Assembly: GCF_003315195.1 (NCBI RefSeq)
Contig: NZ_QNRV01000003.1
Coordinates: 99,073 to 163,072 of the forward strand
Length of the DNA: 64,000 nt
Direction: 5' to 3'
Source: Sutterella wadsworthensis
Lineage (GTDB): Bacteria; Pseudomonadota; Gammaproteobacteria; Burkholderiales; Burkholderiaceae_F
Shown: piece after piece, positions 20,227 through 30,672 of the stretch
How positions within the stretch are numbered: position 1 is the first letter of the stretch
How the letters are laid out: every line of letters starts with the position of its first letter
The notes under the pieces: generated by a model
Told to the model about the DNA's origin: nothing
Databases searched by the model: none
What the model saw: the letters and a program-made list of their open reading frames with translations, nothing else
Program-made: the position numbers and the translations under genes

Positions 20227-20643
20227 TCAGAACGTGAAGTCGAGATCCTCAACGGTCTGCGCGACGGCCTGCGCCTCGGCAGCAGTCAGGCGTGCACGAT
20301 CCCAGAGCTCGAAATGATCACCCCAGCCGACAAGAGCTGCTTCGCGTTCAAGTCCAGCGAGTTCACGCAGCCCCGCGGGGATGAGTACGCGCCCGGCACG
20401 ATCAACCTTCAGTTCCTCAGCACTCCCCAGCACTAAACGGACAAAACCGCGTGCGGAGAAAGGAAGCTTCAGGAGAGCATCGCGCTTAGGAGCCCAGGCA
20501 GAAGGGGGATAAAGCACCAGGCACCCGTCCGGATGACGCGCAGCAACGATCACGCCGTCAGCGGCCGCTTCATCACGCGCACGCTTAGGAAGCGCAAGCC
20601 GCCCCTTGTCGTCGAGCGTGATGAGCGTAGTGCCTTGAAACAC
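20227..20643 (-). CDS. mraZ: Transcriptional regulator MraZ (GTG start)
   Basis: MraZ is a ring-forming DNA-binding protein that represses its own dcw operon by binding TGGGA repeats. The 138-residue product contains two SpoVT-AbrB-like halves, each with a DKGRLALPKRAR-type or DRAGRVLIPAGLR-type motif. The start is GTG at 20643 with AGGA about 7 nt upstream. A matching operator lies 64-88 bp upstream (20707-20731), which makes autoregulation very likely. Confidence 0.97.
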   Translation of the reverse strand: MFQGTTLITLDDKGRLALPKRARDEAAADGVIVAARHPDGCLVLYPPSAWAPKRDALLKLPFSARGFVRLVLGSAEELKVDRAGRVLIPAGLRELAGLEREAALVGWGDHFELWDRARLTAAEAQAVAQTVEDLDFTF

Positions 20644-20688
20644 TTTCCTATCCTCAAACTGTCTTCAATCCTTCATTCCCGTTGGGCC

Positions 20689-20731
20689 AGCGTCCCGCAG
20701 AGACGCTCCCACCAATTCCCACATTTTCCCA
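20689..20731 (-). promoter_or_regulatory. MraZ operator (three TGGGA boxes) and adjoining leader hairpin
   Basis: On the minus strand three exact TGGGA boxes lie at 20731-20727, 20721-20717 and 20711-20707, spaced exactly 10 bp apart, which is the known MraZ operator architecture. Just downstream in the mraZ leader, GACGCT (20702-20707) and AGCGTC (20689-20694) can form a small hairpin that overlaps the last box by one base. A weak sigma70-like pair (TTGCCT, 16 bp, CATGAT) lies upstream of the boxes, but I give it little weight. Confidence 0.88.
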
Positions 20732-20820
20732 CAGTTGCCAATAGTCAGATCATGAAAATCAGTACCAAATAGGCAAAAGATCTTGTCTAAAGCGTAAAAA
20801 TCCAATGAAGCTTGAATCAA

Positions 20821-20846
20821 CCGCAGACCTATTTAGGAGTCTGCGG
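20821..20846. repeat. Perfect 8-bp inverted repeat between rnpB terminator and mraZ promoter
   Basis: CCGCAGAC at 20821-20828 and GTCTGCGG at 20839-20846 form a perfect stem with a 10-nt loop. No T tract follows on either strand. It may be a second 3' hairpin of the rnpB transcript or a protein-binding palindrome upstream of the mra promoter. Confidence 0.5.
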
Positions 20847-20854
20847 GAACGCAT

Positions 20855-20880
20855 AAGAAAAAACCCGCACGAGCGGGTCT
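20855..20880 (-). terminator. Rho-independent terminator of rnpB
   Basis: On the minus strand ACCCGC, a 4-nt loop and GCGGGT (20878-20863) are followed by TTTTTTCTT. It lies about 60 nt past the mature 3' end of RNase P RNA and separates rnpB from the dcw operon. Confidence 0.85.
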
Positions 20881-20939
20881 GGATGTATGTACTGTCCAAC
20901 AAGGATAGGGACAGCGGAAGCTGTTGCTGCAATTCGGCG

Positions 20940-21249
20940 GAAGTTCTCTTGTAAGCCGGATTCTGTCGCGCGAAGTCCTATAGGACCTCGGCGGCGGTCA
21001 TTCATCTAGGACGACGCTCACGCGCCGCCTCAAGCCATCTACCCGCAGCCGGACGGGGCCCGCCCATTGGCTGCCTATTTGATGTTGCTCCCCGTAGAGA
21101 TTGCCCGTTTCACCCGGCCCGAGGCCGGCTCGTCTCTGTTGCTCTAATCCGCGCCTTACGGCGGAGAGGCGTTACCTCCTACGGCGCCCTGCGGAGTCCG
21201 GACTTTCCTCCCGCGGCCTAAAACCGCCGACGACCGCCCGGAAAACTTC
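20940..21249 (-). ncRNA. rnpB: RNase P RNA component (type A)
   Basis: This is the catalytic RNA of RNase P, which matures tRNA 5' ends. On the minus strand the 5' P4 strand GAGGAAAGTCCGGAC is at 21210-21196, the conserved TAGATGAATGACCGCC at 21008-20993, and the 3' ACAGAATCCGGCTTAC at 20966-20951. The ends pair as P1: GAAGTTTTC (21249-21241) with GAGAACTTC (20948-20940), nine pairs with one G-U. The ends given are those of P1 and may be off by a few bases. The roughly 310-nt length is short for a proteobacterial type A RNA (E. coli 377), so some peripheral helices are probably reduced. Confidence 0.93.
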
Positions 21250-21521
21250 TCGTCGAACTGCAGCGAGGCGCTACTTTACCGACTATGCGTCAGCGTGGCA
21301 AGCCGGATTCCGAAGGTTTTCACCCAACCGCATTCAGCAAAACTTTTGTCGGCAGGTCTAATTGCACATAGACATCTGCGCCTTGTGGGACAATGTCGGC
21401 TTTCGGCTCTATCCATCTCGCTCGACCGCCACGCAGGAAAGACCTCTCGGCTGCTTAGCCGCAAACACAGGTCTCTGCCGGCGGAGCAAATTGAGCGCTT
21501 TCGTCGATCCCTCTCATTGTC

Positions 21522-22691
21522 ATGCAACACCCTCAACTCTTTCGTCCCACGTTTCTGGCCCGCGCAGTCTTTGCCGCAGCCGTTTCGTTTGCGTGCACTG
21601 CTCAGGCAGGCCTCTGGGAAGCCGTAGTAGACACGACGCCGGCAGGCTACGCCCGTCAGTCGTCTGAACGTCCGGGCGATTGGGCCTCTTTTTGGAGTGA
21701 CACCAAGGAAGGAACCAAGCGTATCTTTGAGGAGGGCAACTCGGTCTGGATCGTTCCAACCTATACCAACCATCCAACCTGGGCTTGGAAAAAACGGCAT
21801 GAAGAAAACGGTTATCCCTTCGGCATGGGCTACGCACGGCAAGTGATTGACAATCGCGGCAATGAACGCCTGCTTTTCGCCGTTAACTTTGTGGATTCCA
21901 ACTACCGCATAGAGCCGATGGTGGGCTACTCCTGGCTCGCTCGATGGCCGATCGGCTCTACCGGACTCCATGTAGGGGCGGGCTATCTCGCAGGCATCAC
22001 GATGCGCGGCGACTATATGTGGGCGCCGCTGCCTCTGCCGCTGCCCGTCGCCAAGATCGGCACCGATACAGTGTCCTTCTATGGCACCTTCATTCCTTTC
22101 ACCAACGTCTTCTTCTTTTACTCGACGATTACCGTCGACGACGCGAAAGGCCGCAAGATGCCGCTCGCATCTGACAGTCCTTGGGTGAAGTCGCCTAATC
22201 TGCTCTACGGGTCCTATGGCTGGCAGTATGTCGACAATGGGGAAGAGTATTCCAAGAGCCTGATAAAGAACGATACGATTTGGAATGTTGGTCTGCGCCG
22301 TTACTCTGGGCGCAGCTGGCAGACGGATCTCAAATATTCTCGGGCTCAGCACGATGTCGCCTATGCCGACGGCTCAGGCAAACAGTCCATCGATTTCCGC
22401 ACCTATACACTCACCATCTCCTACAACATCGACGTGACTAAATCACTGCGCCTATTTGCCGGCGCCGGTGTGGGCTACGGCAAAGCCGAAGGGCCCTACA
22501 ACTCTGACACCAGCATCTTCCCTGCGCTCACGCTCGGCGGTACCTGGGCCCTTACAGACCACTTCTGGCTCACCGGGTCGATGGATACGAACTTCCCGCG
22601 CTACAAAGGCGTGCTTGCCGACCGCGACAGCGAATATGTATTGAAGTCCATGCCGACCGCCTTCACGCTCGGCCTCGGTTTCGCGTTCTGA
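21522..22691 (+). CDS. PagP-like lipid A acyltransferase fused to a second outer-membrane beta-barrel
   Basis: Residues 1-29 form a signal peptide ending in AQA. Residues about 45-205 match PagP, the outer-membrane enzyme that moves palmitate from phospholipid to lipid A: SVWIVPTYTNHPTWAW, VNFVDSNYRIEPMVGY, the LHVGAGYLAGITMRGDY strand and PLPLPVAKIG. The presumed catalytic residues are His84, Asp125 and Ser126, with the same order and nearly the same spacing as His33, Asp76 and Ser77 of mature E. coli PagP. Normal PagP ends there. Here a linker (about 206-225) leads to about 165 more residues of alternating amphipathic strands, finishing in FTLGLGFAF with a C-terminal Phe, the signal for outer-membrane barrel insertion. 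No strong ribosome-binding site is seen. Confidence 0.8.
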   Translation: MQHPQLFRPTFLARAVFAAAVSFACTAQAGLWEAVVDTTPAGYARQSSERPGDWASFWSDTKEGTKRIFEEGNSVWIVPTYTNHPTWAWKKRHEENGYPFGMGYARQVIDNRGNERLLFAVNFVDSNYRIEPMVGYSWLARWPIGSTGLHVGAGYLAGITMRGDYMWAPLPLPLPVAKIGTDTVSFYGTFIPFTNVFFFYSTITVDDAKGRKMPLASDSPWVKSPNLLYGSYGWQYVDNGEEYSKSLIKNDTIWNVGLRRYSGRSWQTDLKYSRAQHDVAYADGSGKQSIDFRTYTLTISYNIDVTKSLRLFAGAGVGYGKAEGPYNSDTSIFPALTLGGTWALTDHFWLTGSMDTNFPRYKGVLADRDSEYVLKSMPTAFTLGLGFAF

Positions 22692-22720
22692 CGAACGGCC
22701 ACGCTTTCAGCACCGTCTAC

Positions 22721-22758
22721 AAACCGTCTGGAATCACATTTCCAGACGGTTTCTTTTT
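22721..22758 (+). terminator. Terminator after the PagP-like gene
   Basis: A 13-bp perfect stem, AAACCGTCTGGAA (22721-22733) with TTCCAGACGGTTT (22740-22752), is followed by CTTTTT. It closes the PagP-like gene as a single transcription unit. Confidence 0.9.
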
Positions 22759-22943
22759 CCGGCTTAACACTTAGAAAAGGCCAACTCCATACAATTCACT
22801 CTGACCCAATTTAATGGGCGCCCTGCAAAGCCTGCGGCGGCGCCTTTGTGTTGTGCCCGGAAGCGCTCTCTGATCCAAAACGGATGAGCGTTTTCCGCAC
22901 TTCGGCTTCACCCCACATTTCATTTCCCAAAGGACAAGCAGTC

Positions 22944-24227
22944 ATGGATCTCAATCAAGCGCTCATCGAACGCGCCCAACACGTCATTCCGGGCGGCGTC
23001 AACTCCCCCGTACGAGCTTTCGGCTCTGTCGGCGGCGCTCCGCGCTTTATCGAGCGCGCCAAGGGCCCTTATATGTGGGATGTGACGGACAAGCGCTTCA
23101 CGGACTATGTCTGCTCCTGGGGGCCGATGATTCTCGGCCACAATGATCCGGAAGTCGTTGAGGCGGTTCATGCAGCAGTGGATCGCGGCCTTTCTTTCGG
23201 CGCTGCCACGCGTGCTGAGGTTGAAATCGCCGAAATGATCACGAACATTCTTCCTGCAATGGAGGAAGTTCGTCTCGTCTCCTCCGGCACGGAGGCCGGC
23301 ATGTCGGCGATTCGTCTTGCCCGCGGGTATACCGGCCGCAACCGCATCATCAAGTTTGAGGGCTGTTACCACGGTCATTCCGATGCACTTCTGGTGAAGG
23401 CCGGCTCAGGTCTGCTCACCTTCGGCAATCCTTCATCTGCGGGCGTTCCGGCTTCAGTGACCGAACACACAATGGTGCTCGAATACAACAACCCCGAACA
23501 GCTTGAAGATGCGTTTGCCAAGTACGGCGACGAAATCGCCTGCGTCATCGTTGAAGCATTCGCAGGCAACATGAACCTCGTTCGCGGCACACAAGAATTC
23601 ATTGATACGATGCGCCGCCTCTGCACGAAGCACGGAGCACTCCTCATCGTTGACGAAGTCATGACAGGCTTCCGGGTCGCTTTGAAGGGAGCTCAGTCGC
23701 TCTTCAACGTCACGCCCGACATCACCATGCTCGGCAAGGTAATCGGCGGCGGCATGCCGGTCGCCGCCTTTGGCGGGCGTCGTGAAATCATGGAAAAGAT
23801 TGCGCCCTGCGGCCCGGTCTATCAAGCCGGCACCCTGTCGGGCAACCCTGTTGCCGTCGCCTGCGGCATGGCGACCCTGAAGAAAATTCAGGCGCCTGGC
23901 TTCTACGATCGTCTCGGCGCTCAGACCAAGCGTCTGGTCGAGGGACTTCAGGCTGCCGCTCAAGCCGCCGGCGTGCCCTTCACCGCCGACAGTGTCGGAG
24001 GTATGTTTGGTCTCTACTTCCTGCCGCAGCGTCCTCAGGGCTTTGCAGACGTAATGAAGGCCGACAAAAATGCCTTCAACACGTTCTTTCACGGCATGCT
24101 CGACCGCGGCCATTACTTTGCGCCGTCCACTTTTGAGGCGGGCTTCGTCTCTATCACACACACGGATGAAGTGATCGACAAGACGATCGCCGACGCCCGC
24201 GAAGTCTTCGCTTCAATGGCGAAATAA
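22944..24227 (+). CDS. hemL: Glutamate-1-semialdehyde 2,1-aminomutase
   Basis: HemL converts glutamate-1-semialdehyde to 5-aminolevulinate in the C5 haem pathway, with PLP. The ATG at 22944 (AGGA upstream) gives 427 residues; upstream in-frame codons are not conserved. The PLP lysine is Lys265 in [11 protein letters not shown], at the E. coli position, and [32 protein letters not shown] and VDEVMTGFR are present. It stands alone between two unrelated genes. Confidence 0.98.
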   Translation: MDLNQALIERAQHVIPGGVNSPVRAFGSVGGAPRFIERAKGPYMWDVTDKRFTDYVCSWGPMILGHNDPEVVEAVHAAVDRGLSFGAATRAEVEIAEMITNILPAMEEVRLVSSGTEAGMSAIRLARGYTGRNRIIKFEGCYHGHSDALLVKAGSGLLTFGNPSSAGVPASVTEHTMVLEYNNPEQLEDAFAKYGDEIACVIVEAFAGNMNLVRGTQEFIDTMRRLCTKHGALLIVDEVMTGFRVALKGAQSLFNVTPDITMLGKVIGGGMPVAAFGGRREIMEKIAPCGPVYQAGTLSGNPVAVACGMATLKKIQAPGFYDRLGAQTKRLVEGLQAAAQAAGVPFTADSVGGMFGLYFLPQRPQGFADVMKADKNAFNTFFHGMLDRGHYFAPSTFEAGFVSITHTDEVIDKTIADAREVFASMAK

Positions 24228-24340
24228 AATATCGCTGCTTCGCACCGTTTGGTTCTGCGTGCACTGACAAAGCCTCAAGCCGCAGAACCAAAGAGAGGGA
24301 ATGCTTCCACTTATTCGATCCAATCTTGTCAATCCGTCCC

Positions 24341-26575
24341 ATGTCCCTGCTGTCCGCATTCCTGAAACATGCCAAATTTTCTGTTGCCTTTGGGCGTCTG
24401 GGAACTGCGTTCGTTATCGCCGCCGCACTTTCTGCCGGAGCGCTGACATCGAACTGCGCCCTTGCAGCAAGCGATGACGGCTGGTTCTCCGCCATTGACG
24501 CCGGCCGCGGAGAAAAGAAAGCCGGTCCGCATGTCACGGTTGACATCATTGCCGAAAAAACCTCATTGACACCGCAGGCGGTCAACCGCTTTGCAGTTCG
24601 TTTCCGTCATCAAGAGGGCTGGCATACCTACTGGAAGATGCCGGGGGATGCCGGGCTGCCGCCAGAATTTACCTTCACGCTCTCACCGAGTGAACTGAAA
24701 GCCTCAGCACCGCTATTCCCGCTGCCAGAGCGAACAGTAACCTCCGGGCTCATCACCTTTGGCTATGGCGGCGAAACGCTTTTCCCCTTTAATGTGGAAT
24801 TGCCGCGCGGTGCATCCGGACACGCTCAAATCGCGCTGCACGTCGAATATTTGGCCTGTAAGGACATGTGCGTTCCTGAGTCGGCCGACGTCAAGTTCTC
24901 CATTCCAATTGACATCAAAGGAAAAGATTCAGATGACGCAGCGGCCGTTGCTGCTGCTGTACGCGCCATCCCTGAACGTGTTCAAAACGACGGCAGCATC
25001 AAGGCGACCATTGACGGCAATCGAATTCGCATTGATGTTGCGGGGAACGCGATTGTCGGCAGGTCGCTTGATTTTCTTCCGTCCGAAAAAAATGTAATCG
25101 ATCTGCGTCAGGCCCCGCAAACCGTTGTTGGCATCACGCAAGGCAACGAACCGCCTTCTGCCTCACTCTGGCTTGCCGCGACTGAACGATTTGCCAAAAC
25201 ACCTCAGCCCGCACTCGAAGGCGTCCTGGTCGCTGATGGCGGCCCAGCCAAAGGCGGTTGGGCGATTGACACGTCCATGCCGCTGCAAACCGGATCGGTA
25301 GCACCGCCTCCGGCAGTCAATACTGCACAGGCCAAGGCGGCATCGGCCGACCTGAATAACAGCGGCCAGATGACGGCAGGAACCGGCGCCGCGCTTCTCT
25401 TTGCATTTTTGGGCGGCCTGATCCTCAATCTGATGCCCTGCGTCTTTCCTGTTCTTTCGCTCAAACTCCTCGACCTCGTCCAAGGCGCCCACCAGTCGCA
25501 GCGTCTCATTGGGCACGGTTTGGCTTTCACGGGAGGCGTATTGCTCTCTATGGTGCTTCTTTCAGGCACCTTGATGGCGCTTCGCACTGCCGGTCATGCC
25601 GTAGGCTGGGGATTTCAGCTGCAGTCGCCTTGGGTGGTTGCGGCCCTGATTCTCTTATTTGGAGCCATCGCCTGCAACCTTCTGGGACTTTATGAATTCA
25701 CCTTCGGAAGCCGTGCCGCAGATCTCAAAGTCGTGCGCAGCCTGCCGCAATCCGGAATCACCTCGTCCTTTTTCTCCGGCATTTTGGCGGTCATTGTGGC
25801 AAGTCCCTGCACCGCTCCTTTCATGGGGGCCGGGATCGGCTATGCACTCACCCAGCCCGCCGCAGAAGCAATGCTCGTCTTCCTCTCGCTGGGTCTCGGC
25901 ATGGCAACGCCTTGGCTGCTTTTGTGCCTGTTCCCCGCCTGGGCCAAAAAGCTCCCCAAACCGGGACCTTGGATGAACACCTTCAAGAAGGTGATGGCTG
26001 TCCCCATGCTGCTCGCACTCCTTTGGCTCGCCTGGGTGCTTACCAAGCAGGTTGACTATCGAGGTCTCTTGATCGTACTTCTGGGACTCGCCGCGCTTGC
26101 CGCCTTTTGCTGGTTATTAGGAAGACGTCAGTTTGGACGGTCCTCGAGCACCATTGTTATGGCCGCACTCGGAACACTTACGGCGGCTTCACTGGCGCTG
26201 ACAGCTTGCGGCATTTTCGACCGCCACTCCGTTTCAACAGAGGAGGGGTGGAGTACGTGGAGTGCCGAAGCCGTACAGAGTGCTTCCTCAGCAGGCCGCC
26301 CTGTTTTCATCGACTTTACTGCTGCCTGGTGCATTACCTGTCAAGCCAATAAGCTTGCTGTGCTCGACCGTGAGGAAGTCGTTTCACGAATGAGTGAACT
26401 CGGCTACGTTCGTTTTCTCGCCGACTGGACTAATAAGGATCCTGCTATCACCAAGGAACTGGCCAAGTATGGCCGCACCGGCGTACCGCTCTACGTTCTT
26501 ATTTATAAGGACGGCACGGTCAAAGTGCTCCCTGAACTCCTCACAACCGGCACGGTCTTGGATGCACTGAAATAA
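24341..26575 (+). CDS. DsbD/ScsB-like thiol:disulfide interchange protein
   Basis: This inner-membrane protein should pass electrons from cytoplasmic thioredoxin to periplasmic thiol proteins. After a signal peptide ending near ALAA comes a periplasmic domain with Cys173 and Cys177 (ACKDMC). A membrane domain of about eight helices carries the redox Cys residues in LMPCVFPVLS and ASPCTAPF. A C-terminal thioredoxin domain has the active pair Cys664/Cys667 in AAWCITC. The long N domain and ACKDMC motif resemble ScsB-type rather than classical E. coli DsbD. The start is uncertain: the ATG at 24341 lacks a good ribosome-binding site, and a TTG at 24326 is in frame. Confidence 0.85.
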   Translation: MSLLSAFLKHAKFSVAFGRLGTAFVIAAALSAGALTSNCALAASDDGWFSAIDAGRGEKKAGPHVTVDIIAEKTSLTPQAVNRFAVRFRHQEGWHTYWKMPGDAGLPPEFTFTLSPSELKASAPLFPLPERTVTSGLITFGYGGETLFPFNVELPRGASGHAQIALHVEYLACKDMCVPESADVKFSIPIDIKGKDSDDAAAVAAAVRAIPERVQNDGSIKATIDGNRIRIDVAGNAIVGRSLDFLPSEKNVIDLRQAPQTVVGITQGNEPPSASLWLAATERFAKTPQPALEGVLVADGGPAKGGWAIDTSMPLQTGSVAPPPAVNTAQAKAASADLNNSGQMTAGTGAALLFAFLGGLILNLMPCVFPVLSLKLLDLVQGAHQSQRLIGHGLAFTGGVLLSMVLLSGTLMALRTAGHAVGWGFQLQSPWVVAALILLFGAIACNLLGLYEFTFGSRAADLKVVRSLPQSGITSSFFSGILAVIVASPCTAPFMGAGIGYALTQPAAEAMLVFLSLGLGMATPWLLLCLFPAWAKKLPKPGPWMNTFKKVMAVPMLLALLWLAWVLTKQVDYRGLLIVLLGLAALAAFCWLLGRRQFGRSSSTIVMAALGTLTAASLALTACGIFDRHSVSTEEGWSTWSAEAVQSASSAGRPVFIDFTAAWCITCQANKLAVLDREEVVSRMSELGYVRFLADWTNKDPAITKELAKYGRTGVPLYVLIYKDGTVKVLPELLTTGTVLDALK

Positions 26576-26627
26576 ATCAACTGCCGCCGCAGTTCGGCGT
26601 ATGCCAAAAGATTAATTAATAAGATCC

Positions 26628-26668
26628 ATCGGGCCTGCCGAAGCGTTTCTTCTGCAGGCCCGATTCTT
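26628..26668. terminator. Terminator between the DsbD-like gene and the PBP4-type gene
   Basis: ATCGGGCCTGC (26628-26638) pairs with GCAGGCCCGAT (26654-26664), an 11-bp stem followed on the plus strand by TCTTATTT. The two flanking genes converge here, and the minus strand side is also T/A-rich. Confidence 0.75.
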
Positions 26669-26670
26669 AT

Positions 26671-28302
26671 TTATCGCATCTTGTTTTCGGAATAGTCGTA
26701 GACCCAATCGATAACGATGTTTAGGAAGGGAATCCCGTTGGGCACGTTTTTAGCGCCCCGCACACTTGCGTAGACAGCATAGCGCTGACCGTTTTGCGCC
26801 TGAATAAATCCGCCGATGCTTCGCACATCAGAGAGGAACCCCGTCTTGATGCGGCCGCGTTCCTCTGCCACCTTGCGTTTGGCCATGGTCCCATCTCTGC
26901 CGCTAATCGGCATTGAAGCCAAATATTCCGGCATGTAGGGACCGGACCACCCGGCCGCCAGAAGTTGGGTCATTGCTCGGCCGGTCACACGGGTTTCACG
27001 CGAGAGTCCCGATCCGTTGTCAATCCATATCTCCTGAGACGTGATGCCTTTCGACTGCAGCCATTCGTCGAGCGCCGCACGCGCATCTTCAAGGGTTGCG
27101 CCTCTTGGGAAAACCAATTCCGCCCGTGCGGCAGCCTTTCCCGCGGACTTAAGCTTTCCTGTCGAAGGCTCATTCTTTTGCGCTTCATTAAAAGCCTCTC
27201 GAACCCGATCAGCCCCCAAGGAAAGGAAGATATGCCGCGCCATTAAGTTGTTAGACCACTTATTGGTGAGCGCCACCACTTCGCCCAAAGGCTGCGAAAC
27301 ACGGGAAAAACGCCGTTGAGCATCTTTGGGTACGTTTCCTGACACCACATGCCCCGTCCAGGTGCGGCCGTCGCGCTCCCAGAGCGCACGAAAGAGCCGC
27401 TCGAGGTATTCGTTGGGTTCTAAGGCGATGACATTGAAATTTTTCGGCCCGCAAGCTGCCGGAAGCTTGCCGGTAAAGGTCACACGCTTGCGGCCTTTGC
27501 CCAGATCCTTCAGCTGGAAACCAATTGACGTCTTCCAATCACCGCATCCGCCTCGACCGAGCGGGATTGTCTCTGGGAAAGAAATACCAGCCAGTTTTGG
27601 CACAGTCACGATGCGGGCCGTTTGGGTCTCCTTGTCGGGGATAAATTCGAAGCTTAGATTTCGAAAATTGATGAGCGCCGGATCGGGCTGCAAGTTGTAA
27701 GGACGAGAGCTGCGGCCGTCAAACGCTCCTGGATCCACCTGAGGAATATTGAAGTAGGAACGGTCAATGACGATGTTGCCTTCAATCCGCTTGATGCCGG
27801 TCTGAGCGAGTTTGTCTACCGCCATGGAAAAATCCTCAACCACGAAGGAGGGGTCACCGCCTCCGCGAATAAAGAGACCGCCCTTCAAAAGCCCCTTTGT
27901 GGTTGGTTCTCCCAGCGTATAAAAACCCGTATACCAGTGATAATTAGCCCCCAGCGTTTCGAGCGCAGCCAGAGTCGTCACAACTTTGGCCACCGAGGCC
28001 GGTCGATCAATGCGGCGGTCATTCCAAGCGAAGACAGCGGTCTTCGGCGATTCAACCGGCACTACTGAAATCACAATATCGTCAGGATTGATTCTCAGCC
28101 GCTTGGCCGCTGCTGCGAGCGGAGCCGGCAACTGCGACTGCGAGGCAGTTCGGCCCGCAGCCGAAGTTGCCGCAGACGCCGTTGGCAGCGCAATCGTAAA
28201 CGAAAGCAGTGCTGCAGCCGTCAGCGCTTTTGCAGCAAACAGCTGCACCCGGCGATTCAGCGTCAACTTCGCGCTTTCACTCAAGCATTTCCCTGCACAC
28301 AT
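26671..28302 (-). CDS. dacB: D-alanyl-D-alanine carboxypeptidase/endopeptidase, PBP4 family (S13)
   Basis: Class C penicillin-binding proteins of this family trim and cleave peptidoglycan cross-links in the periplasm. The active triad motifs are SVAK (about residue 103), SNN (WSNNLMARH) and KTG (GRIKTGF). The ATG at 28302 is chosen because GAGG lies 8 nt upstream; it gives 543 residues with an N-terminal signal peptide ending in PTASA. The open frame extends 64 codons further, without matching features. The gene diverges from groES. Confidence 0.88.
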   Translation of the reverse strand: MCAGKCLSESAKLTLNRRVQLFAAKALTAAALLSFTIALPTASAATSAAGRTASQSQLPAPLAAAAKRLRINPDDIVISVVPVESPKTAVFAWNDRRIDRPASVAKVVTTLAALETLGANYHWYTGFYTLGEPTTKGLLKGGLFIRGGGDPSFVVEDFSMAVDKLAQTGIKRIEGNIVIDRSYFNIPQVDPGAFDGRSSRPYNLQPDPALINFRNLSFEFIPDKETQTARIVTVPKLAGISFPETIPLGRGGCGDWKTSIGFQLKDLGKGRKRVTFTGKLPAACGPKNFNVIALEPNEYLERLFRALWERDGRTWTGHVVSGNVPKDAQRRFSRVSQPLGEVVALTNKWSNNLMARHIFLSLGADRVREAFNEAQKNEPSTGKLKSAGKAAARAELVFPRGATLEDARAALDEWLQSKGITSQEIWIDNGSGLSRETRVTGRAMTQLLAAGWSGPYMPEYLASMPISGRDGTMAKRKVAEERGRIKTGFLSDVRSIGGFIQAQNGQRYAVYASVRGAKNVPNGIPFLNIVIDWVYDYSENKMR

Positions 28303-28517
28303 CAATGGATCCTCGCAGCGGATGAAAAAATTTTTATCTCCAGCCCTTGAAATCGAAAGAGCCGTCCCCATATAGGCAAGTAATGGTAGCGGATGTGCCT
28401 CTAAGGACATTCCGCCCGTATGAATTTGTTGCATGCCGAGCTCTCCGCCATCAATTAGGCAGTGCGATTTGAGCACGGCATCCAAGCTTTTCAAAGAATC
28501 TTTTGGAGATTTCCCAG

Positions 28518-28805
28518 ATGCAGATCCGTCCTTTGCATGACCGCGTCATCATCAAGCGCCTTGAGGCCGAAACGACGACCGCCTTCGGCATCGTCATTCC
28601 TGACACGGCCGGCGAAAAGCCTGATCAGGGCGAAGTGATCGCCGTCGGTCCCGGCAAACGTGATGAAGCCGGCCGCCTTGTGGCGATGGACGTTAAGGTC
28701 GGCGACCGCGTCCTCTTCGGCAAGTACTCCGGCCAGACCGTCAAGGTCGACGGCGAAGAGCTCCTCGTGATGCGCGAGGAAGACATCATGGGCGTGCTCG
28801 AATAA
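28518..28805 (+). CDS. groES: Co-chaperonin GroES
   Basis: GroES is the heptameric lid of the GroEL folding chamber. The 95-residue protein begins [16 protein letters not shown], has the mobile loop ([13 protein letters not shown]) and ends [14 protein letters not shown], all typical. GGAG lies 9 nt upstream of ATG 28518. It is followed 55 bp later by groEL. No CIRCE element is visible upstream, so heat control, if present, would be through sigma32 as in most betaproteobacteria. Confidence 0.98.
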   Translation: MQIRPLHDRVIIKRLEAETTTAFGIVIPDTAGEKPDQGEVIAVGPGKRDEAGRLVAMDVKVGDRVLFGKYSGQTVKVDGEELLVMREEDIMGVLE

Positions 28806-28845
28806 GCCGCCCCCGAAAGCACTCCACGTACAGATTTCTAAATAA

Positions 28846-30498
<1,653 letters not shown>

Positions 30499-30518
30499 TC
30501 AACTGCAGAATGCCCTGA

Positions 30519-30610
30519 CACGTTTGGGCGGCTGAACAAACCGCTCAAACGTGGCCGCAGACAATGCAAAAATCCTCCGCAGCGTGCACGGCTGCGGAGG
30601 ATTTTTTATT
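30519..30610 (+). terminator. Tandem hairpins and terminator after groEL
   Basis: A first stem (30519-30531 with 30541-30553, 13 bp with one G-U pair) lacks a T tract and may stabilise the mRNA 3' end. A second perfect 13-bp stem, AATCCTCCGCAGC (30571-30583) with GCTGCGGAGGATT (30591-30603), is followed by TTTTATT and also works on the minus strand for the DsbG-like gene. Confidence 0.9.
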
Positions 30611-30672
30611 CAGGATCGCGCAAAACCGGCGCCGCGTTCAAACGCAGCGTCGATTGGACATCCGCTTCCTCG

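Noticed and set aside
21101..21361. Open frame on the plus strand over rnpB
   Set aside because: It lies antisense to conserved RNase P RNA core sequences, which explain the conservation.
21276..22352. A 358-codon minus-strand open frame opposite the PagP-like gene and reaching toward rnpB
   Set aside because: The plus-strand frame has a signal peptide and PagP motifs; the minus frame has neither and abuts the start of rnpB.
24301..24453. Small open frame with GAGAGGG directly before ATG 24301, ahead of the DsbD-like gene
   Set aside because: The Shine-Dalgarno sequence is almost touching the ATG, and the frame ends after about 50 codons without a recognisable product.
28303..28517. CIRCE element upstream of groES
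   Set aside because: TTAGGCAGTGC and TGAGCAC sequences are present, but they do not form the TTAGCACTC-N9-GAGTGCTAA inverted repeat.
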